Positions 25,885 to 35,121 of a DNA stretch of 64,000 nucleotides are shown here, piece after piece. The stretch is taken from NCBI RefSeq assembly GCF_014836845.1, contig NZ_JACSQA010000019.1:1-64000 (forward strand), in the 5' to 3' direction. The notes beneath the pieces were generated by a model. That model did no database searches and was not told the origin of the DNA. It was given only the letters and a program-made list of their open reading frames with translations. The position numbers and the translations under genes were made by a program. How positions within the stretch are numbered: position 1 is the stretch's first letter; every line of letters starts with the position of its first letter. Source of the DNA: Ureibacillus galli (GTDB lineage Bacteria > Bacillota > Bacilli > Bacillales_A > Planococcaceae).

Positions 25885-25980
25885 GGTGCAAAGCCAGCAT
25901 ATTAGAAAAGCTTATAAAGCGATAAAATTAAATGTTTCGCCCCATGCAAAGTATCGCCTTTCCAATAGTAGGCTTTGCAT
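25885..25980 (-). promoter_or_regulatory. Leader with three competing complementary segments
   Basis: The minus strand upstream of the CD3324-type gene holds ATGCAAAGCC (about 25971-25980), ACTTTGCAT (25942-25950) and GGCTTTGCA (25885-25893). The first can pair with either the second or the third, giving two mutually exclusive hairpins. This is attenuator- or riboswitch-like, but it matches no class I know. Confidence 0.35.
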
Positions 25981-26020
25981 GAGTAGAAGAAGTACTAGAA
26001 AATCTTTTATGATTCTCCAT
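25928..26020 (-). CDS. Possible 30-residue leader peptide or gene remnant
   Basis: Short frame starting at ATG 26018-26020 behind AAGGGGG, product MENHKRFSSTSSTHAKPTIG followed by KAILCMGRNI. The ribosome site is good, but spacing (nine) and composition do not prove translation. It overlaps the competing hairpins of the leader, so its translation could affect folding, or it may be the degraded start of a lost gene. Confidence 0.25.
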   Translation of the reverse strand: MENHKRFSSTSSTHAKPTIGKAILCMGRNI

Positions 26021-26254
26021 CAGTAAGCACCCCCTTTAATTCATTATATCCGAAGCTACCCCATTATTGAATTGTTTTCCTTACATGCTAGTGATTCGTG
26101 GCAATAACTTTAACATCATACTATAGCATAGTCGCCAATTATTAACTTACGATGAGTCGCACGTAAGGTGTTACAATGATTTTTAATAAAGTACCCTTCC
26201 CCTTCAAATTTTGTTGTGGAAATTTTTAATTAGGACAACTTTTTTATAATTGAC

Positions 26255-26554
26255 ACTGTTCAAACAATTTGTTACGCTATGTTGCAATAAAAGCATACAA
26301 ATTCGTTGAAGAGAAAGAGTAGTGTTTCGTCTTGTTCCCCAGAGAGCTGACATTTTGGTGAAAGTCAGTGTGCAAGTGTTACATGAATATCCTCTCTGAG
26401 AAGGTTGACTGAAGATTGATGGTAAGTTAACCCGGGCGTCTACCGTTAAAAGGAACACGTATGATTGTACGTTGCTAAGTGCTATTGGATCGTTCAATAG
26501 AATTAGGGTGGTATCGCGGTTAACCCCGTCCCTTACTTGGGACGGGGTTTTTTG
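26255..26554 (+). promoter_or_regulatory. T-box leader of ileS, isoleucine specifier
   Basis: Canonical T-box antiterminator AGGGTGGTATCGCGG at 26505-26519, followed by the terminator CCCCGTCCC/GGGACGGGG (26524-26547) and seven T. Upstream Stem I has GAGAGCTGAC and the closing CTCTCTGAG. The codon before that closing strand is ATC (26389-26391), an Ile specifier. Uncharged tRNA-Ile should switch off termination and raise synthetase expression. The 5' end of the leader is approximate. Confidence 0.93.
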
Positions 26555-26590
26555 TATGCCTTTTATACAATTCGTATAGGAGGAACTCAA

Positions 26591-29500
26591 ATGAAACATG
26601 AAAAAGAAACAACTGTCCAACGTGAACAAAGAATTCGGCAGTTATGGAAAGCGAATGAAACCTTTGAACAATCAGTAACAAAGCGTCAAAATAATGCACC
26701 TTTTGTATTTTACGAGGGACCACCGACTGCCAATGGTTTACCCCATGTTGGTCATGCGTTAGGGAGAACAATTAAAGATGTTGTTGCCCGGTATAAAACG
26801 ATGCAAGGCTTTCAAGTAGAACGGAAAGCAGGATGGGATACCCACGGACTACCTGTTGAGCTTGGTGTAGAGAAACAATTAGGCATTTCAGGAAAGCAAG
26901 AAATTGAAAACTATGGTGTCGAAGCTTTTATAAATAAATGCAAGGAAAGCGTCTTTACCTATGAAAAAATATGGCGTTCCTTTACAGAGGAACTGGGCTA
27001 TTGGGTCGATATGGACCATCCCTATTTAACATTAAGTAACGATTATATTGAAAGTGTATGGAATATTTTAAGTAAAGTTCATCGAGATAAATTGTTATAT
27101 AAAGGGCATCGAGTTTCACCTTACTGCCCTAGCTGTCAAACATCGCTAAGCTCCCATGAAGTGGCACAAGGTTATAAAGATGTAAAAGATTTGTCCGCTA
27201 CTGTGAAGTTCAAACGCCAAGATGCGGAAGAATATTTCCTTGGATGGACGACAACTCCTTGGACATTGCCTGCCAATGTCGCCCTTGCAGTAAATCCGAA
27301 CTTAACCTATGTACGGGCTGAACTAGAAGGAAGTGTCTATATTGTCGCAAAATCGTTAGTCTCCAAAGTTTTAGGAGAAAATGCAGTCGTCCTAAGCGAA
27401 CATTTGGGAAAAGACTTTGAAGGAGTTTCCTATCTCCCTCCTTTCCAATATGTAGACGTACAAAAAGGACATGTGATTGTATTAGCGGATTTTGTAACAG
27501 AAACGAGCGGTACAGGAATTGTTCATATGGCTCCCGCGTATGGCGAAGATGATTACCGAACGGTACAGCAAAATGGACTGTCCTTTGTCAATGTCGTTGA
27601 TCAGCGAGGATGTTATACAGAAGAAGTAGAAGGTTTGGCCGGGCAGTTTGTAAAAGACTGTGACGTCGAGATAATTAAACGACTAGCTAATTCGGGATTA
27701 TTATTCCATAAAGAAAAATATGATCATAGTTACCCCCATTGCTGGCGATGTGATTCTCCGTTACTTTACTACGCGACAGACAGCTGGTTCATTAAAATGA
27801 CTGCTTTAAAAGAGGCGCTATTAAATAATAACGAATCGGTGAATTGGTACCCCGATCATATTAAACATGGGCGTTTCGGACACTTTTTAGAAAATGTCGT
27901 AGATTGGAATGTTAGTCGTAACCGTTATTGGGGGACACCATTAAATGTTTGGATTTGTGCCTGTGGACATGAGGAAGCACCAGAAAGTATTGAGGCACTG
28001 GGGAAGATCGCCGCGAGTCCACTGCCTAAGCATTTAGAATTGCATAAACCTTACATCGATGACATTACTTGTGTTTGTCCAAAATGCCGCGGAACAATGT
28101 ACCGTACACCTGAAGTAATCGATGTTTGGTTTGATAGTGGTTCTATGCCCTTTGCCCAACATCATTATCCGTTTAAACAGAAACGGTTCCATCAACAATT
28201 TCCTGCCGATGTTGTTATCGAAGGGATCGATCAAACTCGTGGATTCTTTTATAGCTTACTAGCTGTTTCCACCCTTTATACTAGGAAGGCACCCTATAAA
28301 AATGTCCTTTCCCTAGGTCATGTATTAGATGAACATGGGCAAAAAATGTCTAAAAGTAAAGGAAATGCTTTAGATCCATTAGAACTCATGCAACAGTACG
28401 GGGCCGATGCTTTAAGATGGGCGTTATTAGTCGATAGTTCTCCATGGAATCCAAAACGATTTTCAACGAAAGTTGTTCAGGAAGCGAAATCAAAACTGAT
28501 TGACACATTCGAAAACACTTTCAATTTTTACGCTCTATATGCCGATATTGATCAATTTACCTTTGATCCCTCCCTTCCTGGTAAGCTATCAAAAATGGAC
28601 CAATGGGTTCTATCGCGGATGCATAGTGTAATTAAAAAAGTGACCGACTTTATGGATACGTATCAGTTTACGCAAGCTACTCGAGAAATCGCTGCCTTTA
28701 TTGAACAAGTGAGTAACTGGTACGTCCGTCGCTCTAGACAACGTTTTTGGGCATCCGGATTTTCTGATGATAAACGGGCTGCCTTTAATACGTTACATGA
28801 AGTTTTAAGTAATGTATGTAAACTACTCGCACCTTTTACTCCTTTTGTAGCAGAAGACATTTATTTAAAACTACATCAGGAAAGTGTCCACTTACAGGAC
28901 TATCCGACATCCATGAGTAATCTGATAGAAGAAAAATTAGAGGCGGAAATGGATCACATATTGAAAATCGTAGAATTAGGTCGCAGCATTCGAAATACCC
29001 AGCATTTAAAAGTGAAACAACCGTTAAGTGAAATGGTCATTTGTTTAGAAGGGCTACAGGGGCAATTTGAGGAGTATAACGATATTATCCAAGAAGAACT
29101 AAATGTTAAACAGATAAAGTGGGTAACCGACTTAAAGGATATGGAACAGTTAGTCTTTAAATTAAATTTTAAAACAGCTGGTGCTGCCTTTGGAAAACAA
29201 GTTCATGTCGTAAAAAAACATATCGAGAAATTATCTGATGAAGAAAAACAGTTGCTTGTAACAGATGGTAAAATCCTCATTTCTTTAGAAAGCGGGTCGT
29301 TAGAATTAAGTAAAGAACATGTTTTAATGGAATCCCATGTAGAAGCGGGATACGCTTTGGCAGAAGATGGACCATACAAAGTGCTCTTAAATACTACATT
29401 AACACCAGATTTATTAGAAGAAGGCGCAATACGTGATTTTATTCGCTTCATCCAAGATACTCGTAAAAAATATCATTACCCTATCGAGAAATATATTGAC

Positions 29501-29674
29501 CTATTTCTTTGTACGAATGAAGAAAATAAAGCCTTGATTCAACGTTATGAAGAATTAATCAAATCCAACGTGCTTGTTAAGCATATTCAGTTCGCAAACA
29601 ATGTAACAAGTGATTTGAACGTTTCTTACAAATTAAATGCTCACGACATCCTTTTAAAACTTGTATTAAAATAA
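26591..29674 (+). CDS. ileS: Isoleucyl-tRNA synthetase, IleS2 (eukaryote-like) type
   Basis: 1027-residue class I synthetase. The HIGH motif is HVGH at 52-55 in [22 protein letters not shown] is at 585-589 in [14 protein letters not shown]. It includes the large editing domain and Cys pairs CPSC and CVCPKC. The sequence around the HIGH motif, the length and the C-terminal part are of the IleS2 group, which includes MupA and other naturally mupirocin-insensitive enzymes, not the about 920-residue IleS1 common in Bacillus. The ATG at 26591 follows AGGAGG; the longer open frame overlaps the T-box terminator. Single gene under an Ile T-box. Confidence 0.95.
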   Translation: MKHEKETTVQREQRIRQLWKANETFEQSVTKRQNNAPFVFYEGPPTANGLPHVGHALGRTIKDVVARYKTMQGFQVERKAGWDTHGLPVELGVEKQLGISGKQEIENYGVEAFINKCKESVFTYEKIWRSFTEELGYWVDMDHPYLTLSNDYIESVWNILSKVHRDKLLYKGHRVSPYCPSCQTSLSSHEVAQGYKDVKDLSATVKFKRQDAEEYFLGWTTTPWTLPANVALAVNPNLTYVRAELEGSVYIVAKSLVSKVLGENAVVLSEHLGKDFEGVSYLPPFQYVDVQKGHVIVLADFVTETSGTGIVHMAPAYGEDDYRTVQQNGLSFVNVVDQRGCYTEEVEGLAGQFVKDCDVEIIKRLANSGLLFHKEKYDHSYPHCWRCDSPLLYYATDSWFIKMTALKEALLNNNESVNWYPDHIKHGRFGHFLENVVDWNVSRNRYWGTPLNVWICACGHEEAPESIEALGKIAASPLPKHLELHKPYIDDITCVCPKCRGTMYRTPEVIDVWFDSGSMPFAQHHYPFKQKRFHQQFPADVVIEGIDQTRGFFYSLLAVSTLYTRKAPYKNVLSLGHVLDEHGQKMSKSKGNALDPLELMQQYGADALRWALLVDSSPWNPKRFSTKVVQEAKSKLIDTFENTFNFYALYADIDQFTFDPSLPGKLSKMDQWVLSRMHSVIKKVTDFMDTYQFTQATREIAAFIEQVSNWYVRRSRQRFWASGFSDDKRAAFNTLHEVLSNVCKLLAPFTPFVAEDIYLKLHQESVHLQDYPTSMSNLIEEKLEAEMDHILKIVELGRSIRNTQHLKVKQPLSEMVICLEGLQGQFEEYNDIIQEELNVKQIKWVTDLKDMEQLVFKLNFKTAGAAFGKQVHVVKKHIEKLSDEEKQLLVTDGKILISLESGSLELSKEHVLMESHVEAGYALAEDGPYKVLLNTTLTPDLLEEGAIRDFIRFIQDTRKKYHYPIEKYIDLFLCTNEENKALIQRYEELIKSNVLVKHIQFANNVTSDLNVSYKLNAHDILLKLVLK

Positions 29675-29707
29675 ATAAACAACACCCCTCTTATTTGAAA
29701 TTATCCT

Positions 29708-29752
29708 AAAAAACCCCCTGTCTCATTGTTTACCTGAAACAGGGGGGTTTTT
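29708..29752 (+). terminator. Bidirectional terminator between ileS and the convergent operon
   Basis: AAAACCCCCTGT..ACAGGGGGGTTTT stem with T-runs on both strands, 34 bp after the ileS stop and 2 bp from the stop of the facing minus-strand gene. Confidence 0.88.
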
Positions 29753-29753
29753 A

Positions 29754-29942
29754 TTATTGCATACGTTCTAATTCTTGATATTCTTTCATATATGGACCAT
29801 TATCAGCGACCATTGAGTGAAATAGCGTTTTAATTGCTAAGTTTTTCTCTAAACCCATTTCTACTTTAATTTTCTTTAACTCATCATGCAATTCCCGGTG
29901 CTGGTTTATTAATTTCGTCATGGCTTTTTTATTATATTTCAC
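29754..29942 (-). CDS. Small conserved-looking helical protein
   Basis: 62 residues, strongly helical and charged: INQHRELHDELKKIKVEMG in the middle and YMKEYQELERMQ at the end. No membrane segment and no motif that I recognise. It starts at GTG with AGGGATG upstream and lies 12 bp after the rRNA methyltransferase stop, so it is the second gene of that operon. A coiled-coil or regulatory role is possible; unknown. Confidence 0.6.
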   Translation of the reverse strand: MKYNKKAMTKLINQHRELHDELKKIKVEMGLEKNLAIKTLFHSMVADNGPYMKEYQELERMQ

Positions 29943-29954
29943 AATTTCACATCC

Positions 29955-31148
29955 CTAATTCATTACTTTTATAATGACGACTTTTAAATAATTAAATTCA
30001 GGAAAGTTATGTGGTACCGTAAAATCTTCCGGTAACTGATACTCTTCTAAAATTTTGTAGTGGGTATTTTTTTCCTTGAATGCTTGGTCAATAAATGATT
30101 TAAACTTTTTCATATTAAAGCTTGCGTTATTCGTTGATGCAATAATCGTACCGCCTTCATTTGTAATTTCCAACGCATCTTGTAACAGCTTCGGATAATC
30201 CTTTGCCGTACTGAACGTCATTTTTTTCGTACGGGCAAAACTAGGTGGATCTAAAACAACAACATCGAATTTCAACTGATGACGTGCTGCATAACTAAAG
30301 TAATCAAAGACATTCATGACTTTAATGTCCTGGGATTCATGATTAATATCATTCACCTGGAATTGCTCAATCGTTTTTGGTAAGCTACGTTTCGCCAAGT
30401 CTACACTTGTTGTTCCTAACGAACCACCAAGAGCAGCGGCTACAGAAAAGGCACCCGTATAAGAAAAAGTATTTAGCACGGTTTTCCCATTAGAGTGATC
30501 ATGCAAAGCTTTTCGAACATTCCGCTGATCTAAGAAAATTCCTGTCATGGCACCATCATTTAAATCTACCGCATACTTCATCTTATTTTCCAAAATAATT
30601 AATGGAAATTCACCTTTTTCCCCTGACACGTAATCATCTTGTCTGACATATTGCCCATTAGTATGAAAACGTAATTTTTCATAGACTCCGCGCGTATTGA
30701 CTACTTCATCAAGTGCTTGATAGATGTCTTCTCTGAATGAATAAATCCCTTCACTATACCAGCTCACCATATAGAATCCGTTGAAGAAATCGATTGTTAG
30801 ACCACCTATTCCATCCCCTTCACCGTTAAAAACACGGAAAGCAGTTGTATCTTCTGACGTAAATAGATTTGCCCGTTTAGCTGCCGCTTCACTTATTTTT
30901 TTGGCAAAGAACTTCTTATTGATTTGTTCTTTTTCTTTTCGAGTTAAGACCCAGCCAATGCCTTTATTTTGCATTCCGTAATACCCTGTTGCAATATAGC
31001 CACCATTTTTATCGACTAAGTGTAATAAGCTTCCTTCTTCAATTGTAACTTGGGAAGGTTCTATCGCATCTTTTAAAATTAAAGGATAACCATTTGTAAT
31101 ATCTTTAATTGCTTTAGATTGTAATCGTACTTCTCTTAACTGTCTCAT
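29955..31148 (-). CDS. Class I SAM-dependent rRNA methyltransferase, RlmI/YwbD-like
   Basis: 397 residues. The N-terminal PUA-type domain (residues 1-75, with GSLLHLVDKNGGYIATGYYG) is followed by an EEHEE region and a Rossmann methyltransferase domain: GIFLDQRNVRKAL, VLNTFSYTGAFSVAAA (SAM motif I), and the catalytic VVVLDPPSFAR (motif IV). RlmI in E. coli makes m5C1962 in 23S rRNA, but the DPPSFAR motif and domain order are shared by the wider YccW/YwbD family, so the exact base is not certain. First gene of a two-gene operon. Confidence 0.88.
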   Translation of the reverse strand: MRQLREVRLQSKAIKDITNGYPLILKDAIEPSQVTIEEGSLLHLVDKNGGYIATGYYGMQNKGIGWVLTRKEKEQINKKFFAKKISEAAAKRANLFTSEDTTAFRVFNGEGDGIGGLTIDFFNGFYMVSWYSEGIYSFREDIYQALDEVVNTRGVYEKLRFHTNGQYVRQDDYVSGEKGEFPLIILENKMKYAVDLNDGAMTGIFLDQRNVRKALHDHSNGKTVLNTFSYTGAFSVAAALGGSLGTTSVDLAKRSLPKTIEQFQVNDINHESQDIKVMNVFDYFSYAARHQLKFDVVVLDPPSFARTKKMTFSTAKDYPKLLQDALEITNEGGTIIASTNNASFNMKKFKSFIDQAFKEKNTHYKILEEYQLPEDFTVPHNFPEFNYLKVVIIKVMN

Positions 31149-31206
31149 TTCGTCATCCTTTATATGTTTAATCTATACATTATGCCACTTTTCATCCTAA
31201 TAAGCG

Positions 31207-31251
31207 AAAAAAGAGTGGTAACATTTTAAAATAAGTTACCAACTCTCTTTT
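31207..31251 (-). terminator. Intrinsic terminator after the cupin gene
   Basis: GAGTTGGTAAC pairs with GTTACCACTC (one-base bulge) around an AT-rich loop, followed by a T-run on the minus strand. Confidence 0.7.
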
Positions 31252-31300
31252 AATTTATACGACTTTGCTTAAGCATTGCCCTATTCGAATGTAACAGTAC

Positions 31301-31633
31301 TCACGAAATTCCGTCTATATCGTTTTCTTTCTTCTCAAAACAGAGATTAACCGTTCTACCGTTCGATCGTGTTCGATGTTGGGTAAATGCCGGTACATTG
31401 AAAATTTCACCCGGAAGTAGTTGAATTGTCCTATCATTTTCCAGATCAATTAACAGTTCTCCTTCTAGTACCATAAATAATTCATCTGTATCATGTTCGT
31501 GCCAATGAAATTCTCCATCTATAACGGCAATTCGTAAAACATGATCGTTCATTTCAGACACAATGAAATTCTTGTACTCATTAATATCAGACACTAAATT
31601 CAATAAATTAATTTTTTCTAATTGACTGTTCAT
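31301..31633 (-). CDS. Cupin domain protein
   Basis: 110 residues forming one cupin barrel. Motif 1 is GEFHWHEHDTDELFMVLEGEL, with two or three metal-binding His and a Glu, and motif 2 is PGEIFNVPAFTQHRTRS with the last His. Small single-cupin proteins may bind a metal and a small ligand or act as isomerases; no clear function. Of several in-frame ATGs, 31633 has the best distance to AAGGGGG. It lies 76 bp downstream of the AraC gene on the same strand and may be its cotranscribed partner. Confidence 0.8.
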   Translation of the reverse strand: MNSQLEKINLLNLVSDINEYKNFIVSEMNDHVLRIAVIDGEFHWHEHDTDELFMVLEGELLIDLENDRTIQLLPGEIFNVPAFTQHRTRSNGRTVNLCFEKKENDIDGIS

Positions 31634-31709
31634 TCCCATTTTCCCCCTTGTTATAAAAATGAAGTTCTTAAATTGTATCACTTTTAAAAAGTATATAACG
31701 AGTTCATAG

Positions 31710-32594
31710 CTAATTCGTTTTCATCTTCTTATAGGCTAGCGGTGTGATTTGCATAGATTTTTTAAATTGTTCAATAAAGTAGCTTGTACTATTGAACCCT
31801 ACTAGGTAGGCCACATCAGTAACAGCGAGGTTGGACTGTTGAAGAAAAATTAAGCTTTTCTGGATCCGATAATCAGTTACGTAACTTAAAGGCGTTTTCT
31901 TTAAAAAACGTTTAAAATAGCGGCAACATTCAGAGCGACTTAAATGACCAGCTTGCGCAATATCTTCTAATAAAATTTTCTCTGCGTAATGTTGGTGAAT
32001 CCAATTGAGCATTTCCTTCATCCGCTGATTTTTTAACGTTTCCTTCTGTTCATATTCCAAAGGCACACCATTTTTAATTAAACTTTTCCATAAGCGAGTT
32101 AATTGAAGACTAATCTCTATTTCATAGTAGGGTTCCTTTTCATTAATACACCGCGAAATTTCCTTCATTGATTGGAAAATTTGATTTGCCCATAATGTCT
32201 CTGAAGATAACAATAAATACGGAATATTTGTTGCTTGAATATACGGGTCTACAAAAGTAGCATAAAGTTCATGGGACAAAACGAAACTTGGTGAAACGTT
32301 TAAACAAATATAAACGCAGCCTGTACCATTTTGATCTTTTGCCATGTGTAAACAACCACTATTAATAAAAATCCCTTCCCCTTCCCGGACAATGATTTTC
32401 TCCTCATTTATTTGAAACATTGCTTCTCCTTTTACAACGAGAACAAATTGAAACTCTTCATGCCAGTGAAGTGGGATAAATCCATTAATATTATCTTTAA
32501 TCGTCGTTTCATAACATGCAATCGGTAAGACGACGGTACGGTGTTCGGTTAATTCTTGTAAACTTTCGTCCACAGTAAAATCTTTTATTTGCAC
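31710..32594 (-). CDS. AraC family regulator with N-terminal cupin sensor
   Basis: 294 residues. The cupin-like AraC ligand domain spans about 30-110 (LHWHEEFQFVLVVKGEAMFQ, GEGIFINSGCLHMA). The C-terminal 100 residues contain the HTH pair: ILLEDIAQAGHLSRSECCRYF and LAVTDVAYLVGFNSTSYFIEQF followed by TPLAYKK. It most likely senses a small molecule and activates neighbours. It is divergent from an EamA exporter 118 bp away, its most likely target, with a cupin gene downstream. Confidence 0.88.
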   Translation of the reverse strand: MQIKDFTVDESLQELTEHRTVVLPIACYETTIKDNINGFIPLHWHEEFQFVLVVKGEAMFQINEEKIIVREGEGIFINSGCLHMAKDQNGTGCVYICLNVSPSFVLSHELYATFVDPYIQATNIPYLLLSSETLWANQIFQSMKEISRCINEKEPYYEIEISLQLTRLWKSLIKNGVPLEYEQKETLKNQRMKEMLNWIHQHYAEKILLEDIAQAGHLSRSECCRYFKRFLKKTPLSYVTDYRIQKSLIFLQQSNLAVTDVAYLVGFNSTSYFIEQFKKSMQITPLAYKKMKTN

Positions 32595-32712
32595 CTTATC
32601 ACCTCAATATCCTTATATTTTTAAGTTCAATCTATGTATTTCTTCGTAGATTTTTTCATTAATATATAAAATGTTATCACACTATTTTTATATTTAAAGG
32701 TGGCAATGATAG

Positions 32713-33630
32713 ATGAATCGAAAAAAAGGAATTGTTCTTGTACTAATTGGAGCAATCTTTTGGGGGATTGGCGGGACAGTTTCCAAAAAGCTTTTCCAAC
32801 AATACGCTATTGATGTAGATTGGCTTGTAACAACTCGATTGCTAATAGCTGGTGTTTTACTGTTATCAGTACAGTATTTTACAAAGGACCGATCCCAAAT
32901 ATTTGGTGTATGGAAGACTCGGAGGATCGCTGTTCCATTAATTATTTTCGGGTTACTTGGAATGCTTGGCGTTCAATATACATACATGGCATCAATCGAA
33001 CATGGTAATGCGGCTGTTGCAACTTTATTACAATATTTAGCACCCGTCATGATTATTATTTATTTACTACTTCGTAAACAAAGTGTTTTGACACGTGCAG
33101 ATATGCTAACTGTTTCTTTAGCACTTTTCGGTAGTTTTTTCTTATTAACAAATGGCTCTCTTTCCCAATTATCCGTCCCTCCCCTTGCAATTACGTGGGG
33201 AATATTATCTGGAGTTGCTCTAGCATTTTATACGTTATATGCGATTCCTTTACTAAAACAGTTTGATTCCCTCGTCATTGTTGGATGGGCAATGATTATT
33301 GGAGGTTTTGCTTTAAGTTTTATTCATCCTCCTTGGCGAGTTGACATGAGCAGCTTTACTTTAGAAACTTACTTCTATTTAATTTTCGTTATTATTTTTG
33401 GAACAATGATTGCTTTTTGGTTTTATATTGAAAGTTTGCAAAGTTTAGCTCCTAAAGAATCTAGCCTTTTAGGTAGTGTAGAACCGTTAGCAGCTGTTTT
33501 AACAACCGTCTTTTGGTTAAAGGAACCTTTTGGGTTTTATCAATGGCTCGGGACTCTGTTCATTATGATGATGATTGTTATGCTTGCTTTAAATAAAGGA
33601 AAATCTTCAGATAATCTCGAGGCCAAATAA
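32713..33630 (+). CDS. DMT superfamily EamA transporter
   Basis: 305 residues with ten hydrophobic segments in two EamA repeats (residues about 5-140 and 155-295). Typical features: [20 protein letters not shown] at the start, [20 protein letters not shown] at the end of repeat one, and [21 protein letters not shown] at the end of repeat two. These carriers export amino acids or metabolites. AAAGGTGG precedes the ATG. Divergent from the AraC-type regulator, so probably induced by it. Confidence 0.88.
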   Translation: MNRKKGIVLVLIGAIFWGIGGTVSKKLFQQYAIDVDWLVTTRLLIAGVLLLSVQYFTKDRSQIFGVWKTRRIAVPLIIFGLLGMLGVQYTYMASIEHGNAAVATLLQYLAPVMIIIYLLLRKQSVLTRADMLTVSLALFGSFFLLTNGSLSQLSVPPLAITWGILSGVALAFYTLYAIPLLKQFDSLVIVGWAMIIGGFALSFIHPPWRVDMSSFTLETYFYLIFVIIFGTMIAFWFYIESLQSLAPKESSLLGSVEPLAAVLTTVFWLKEPFGFYQWLGTLFIMMMIVMLALNKGKSSDNLEAK

Positions 33631-33637
33631 ATGTATT

Positions 33638-33676
33638 TAAAAGGACAGCACCGATAAACACGGTATTGTCCTTTTA
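33638..33676 (+). terminator. Intrinsic terminator of the EamA gene
   Basis: AAAAGGACA..ACCG pairs with CGGT..TGTCCTTTT with a small internal mismatch, 8 bp after the stop; T-run on the plus strand. Confidence 0.85.
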
Positions 33677-33786
33677 CGTTTTCATACCCATCTAAAAAGT
33701 TCAGGGGATTTTGTTGAATTTACAACAAAATTCATTCAATATAGATTGTATTAATACTTGTTTATGAAGAAAGGGTTGAAAAAGAA

Positions 33787-34218
33787 ATGAAATCAAAAAA
33801 AATTATGACTGAAGAGGATTTATCAATTGCCTTTGAAATTAGAAAAGAAGTATTCGTCAAAGAACAAGGGGTACCTCTATCAGAAGAGTTTGACGAATTT
33901 GATACATTGGATGCTCCATGCAAACACATATTAGTCTATTATAATGAGCAACCTGTTGGAACTGGCCGAGTTCGCTTCGTTGATAGTTATGGGAAGTTGG
34001 AGCGAATTTGCATTTTAGAACCTTATCGTAAATATGGTTTAGGAAAAGTCATAGTGAAAGTGTTAGAAGAAATTGCAGAAGAAAATGGTGTCGACAAAGT
34101 GAAGTTACATGGTCAAACTCATGCAGAAGGTTTTTATCATAAGCTTGGTTATGAAACAGCCTCTGATGTCTTTATGGAAGATGGCATTCCCCATGTCCTT
34201 ATGACAAAAAAATTCTAA
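33787..34218 (+). CDS. GNAT N-acetyltransferase, YjcF/ElaA-like
   Basis: 143 residues. The YjcF-type opening AFEIRKEVFVKEQGVPLSEE, followed by DEFDTLDAPCKHILVYY and VGTGRVRF, leads to the acetyl-CoA motif ERICILEPYRKYGLGKVIVK and HGQTHAEGFYHKLGYE at the end. Substrate unknown. The start ATG follows AAGAAAGGG. It is a single-gene unit between two terminators. Confidence 0.88.
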   Translation: MKSKKIMTEEDLSIAFEIRKEVFVKEQGVPLSEEFDEFDTLDAPCKHILVYYNEQPVGTGRVRFVDSYGKLERICILEPYRKYGLGKVIVKVLEEIAEENGVDKVKLHGQTHAEGFYHKLGYETASDVFMEDGIPHVLMTKKF

Positions 34219-34235
34219 TGTTGGAATTTAAAAAA

Positions 34236-34270
34236 CAAAAAAGACACCTAATTACTAGGTGTCTTATATT
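34236..34270 (+). terminator. Intrinsic terminator of the YjcF-like gene
   Basis: AAGACACCTA and TAGGTGTCTT form a perfect 10-bp stem with a five-base loop, 20 bp after the stop; flanked by A-run and short T-run. Confidence 0.75.
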
Positions 34271-34372
34271 GAGTGCTTTATAAAGGAAAATACATTTTTT
34301 AAGAAGGGATTTGTTGAATAGGTATTTTGAGATGGCAGTCAATTTACCTATTTCGTCATTCATATGGAAAAA

Positions 34373-34588
34373 TTAGCAATCATCATGTTTCTTTTTAGTA
34401 AAGTGAGCACCTACAATGATTAATAGGATAAATAGAACAACGATTAACACAAATTCTTTTTTATTGCCGTTACCTTCGTATGCTCCTCCTACATTACCGT
34501 AATCGTTACAGTAATCATAAGCTCCACCTACATTGCCATAATCGTTACAGTAATCATAAGCTCCTCCTACGTTATTACCACAACCCAT
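34373..34588 (-). CDS. YjcZ family sporulation-type protein with tandem repeats
   Basis: 71 residues. The C-terminal hydrophobic segment FVLIVVLFILLIIVGAHF is the hallmark of the YjcZ family of small spore-associated membrane proteins. The N-terminal part is a 13-residue repeat NVGGAYDYCNDYG, two full copies and a partial third, rich in Gly, Tyr and Cys. GGAGGTGAATGAT precedes the ATG at 34588. The YjcZ family is linked to sporulation but has no assigned biochemical role. Cysteines in the repeat could cross-link in the coat. Confidence 0.82.
   Translation of the reverse strand: MGCGNNVGGAYDYCNDYGNVGGAYDYCNDYGNVGGAYEGNGNKKEFVLIVVLFILLIIVGAHFTKKKHDDC
34478..34573 (-). repeat. 39-bp tandem repeat inside the YjcZ-type gene
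   Basis: Two complete and one partial copy of a 39-bp unit encoding NVGGAYDYCNDYG. Copies differ by only a few third-position changes, so the expansion looks recent. Confidence 0.85.
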
Positions 34589-34848
34589 ATCATTCACCTC
34601 CTTTACCACCATATTTTATGGTTCGTTATGAAGGTGATAGTGTACAAAAGTGGAGTTCCAAAAATTTTTTATTTATTATTTTGCTTAGAATCAATTCTAC
34701 TTTTAAATGTAAACCCCACGAAGATGATTTCGTATGAATCCATTTTTTAAATTATTTCCTTATCCCAGTAAAATCGTTTGTTTTGTAAAATGTGATATGT
34801 ATAAGTTCATCTACTCCAGCAAAAACTTTTGTAAAGGAGTGATACGAC
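34589..34848. other. Divergent promoter region between two small genes
   Basis: AT-rich sequence between the YjcZ-type gene and the small plus-strand gene at 34849. It must hold both promoters. I see no clear SigA boxes; sporulation sigma factors would fit the YjcZ gene, but I cannot assign them. Confidence 0.4.
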
Positions 34849-35025
34849 TTGGAAAAGAAGGATAATTACCCTACAACGGCACCAAAAAAGAAGGAAATTA
34901 CGATTGAAACGAATTCCAATTTAGAAAATGCCATTGAAAACTCGGTAAATAAGCATAAAGAGTATGAGGCTGTGAATATTTCAATCGGTGCGGACGAAAT
35001 TAAACAACAAAATGAAAATTTGTAA
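34849..35025 (+). CDS. Small acidic/basic hydrophilic protein, 58 residues
   Basis: Starts at TTG with AAAGGAGTG seven bases upstream and reads MEKKDNYPTTAPKKKEITIE, continuing through an Asn/Glu-rich helix to IKQQNENL and TAA. No membrane segment, no Cys, no recognised family. The strong ribosome site, the balanced codon use and the terminator at 35040 support a real gene. Neighbours suggest a spore-related small protein, but that is only context. Confidence 0.6.
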   Translation: MEKKDNYPTTAPKKKEITIETNSNLENAIENSVNKHKEYEAVNISIGADEIKQQNENL

Positions 35026-35039
35026 TATACTTCATTAAT

Positions 35040-35113
35040 TTTTAAAAAAATCTGGCTACTCTTACGGATTTAGTGTACTCACTTTTTCGTAAGAGTGGCA
35101 CAGATTTTTTTTA
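35040..35113 (+). terminator. Bidirectional terminator between the small gene and tyrS
   Basis: AAAATCTG-GC-ACTCTTACG pairs with CGTAAGAGTGGC..CAGATTTT around a 20-base loop; T-runs on both strands. It serves the plus-strand small gene and the facing tyrS. Confidence 0.85.
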
Positions 35114-35121
35114 ATTCATCG

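Noticed and set aside
25805-26026. 73-residue plus-strand frame in the leader of the CD3324-type gene
   Set aside because: It overlaps the real gene start antisense and its basic composition reflects the hairpin repeats; no ribosome site.
26537-26590. Longer N-terminus for IleRS
   Set aside because: These codons lie in the T-box terminator T-run and leader; AGGAGG and the ATG at 26591 define the start.
26204-26629. 141-residue minus-strand open frame over the ileS leader
   Set aside because: It is antisense to a well-defined T-box and terminator and has no ribosome site or protein-like composition.
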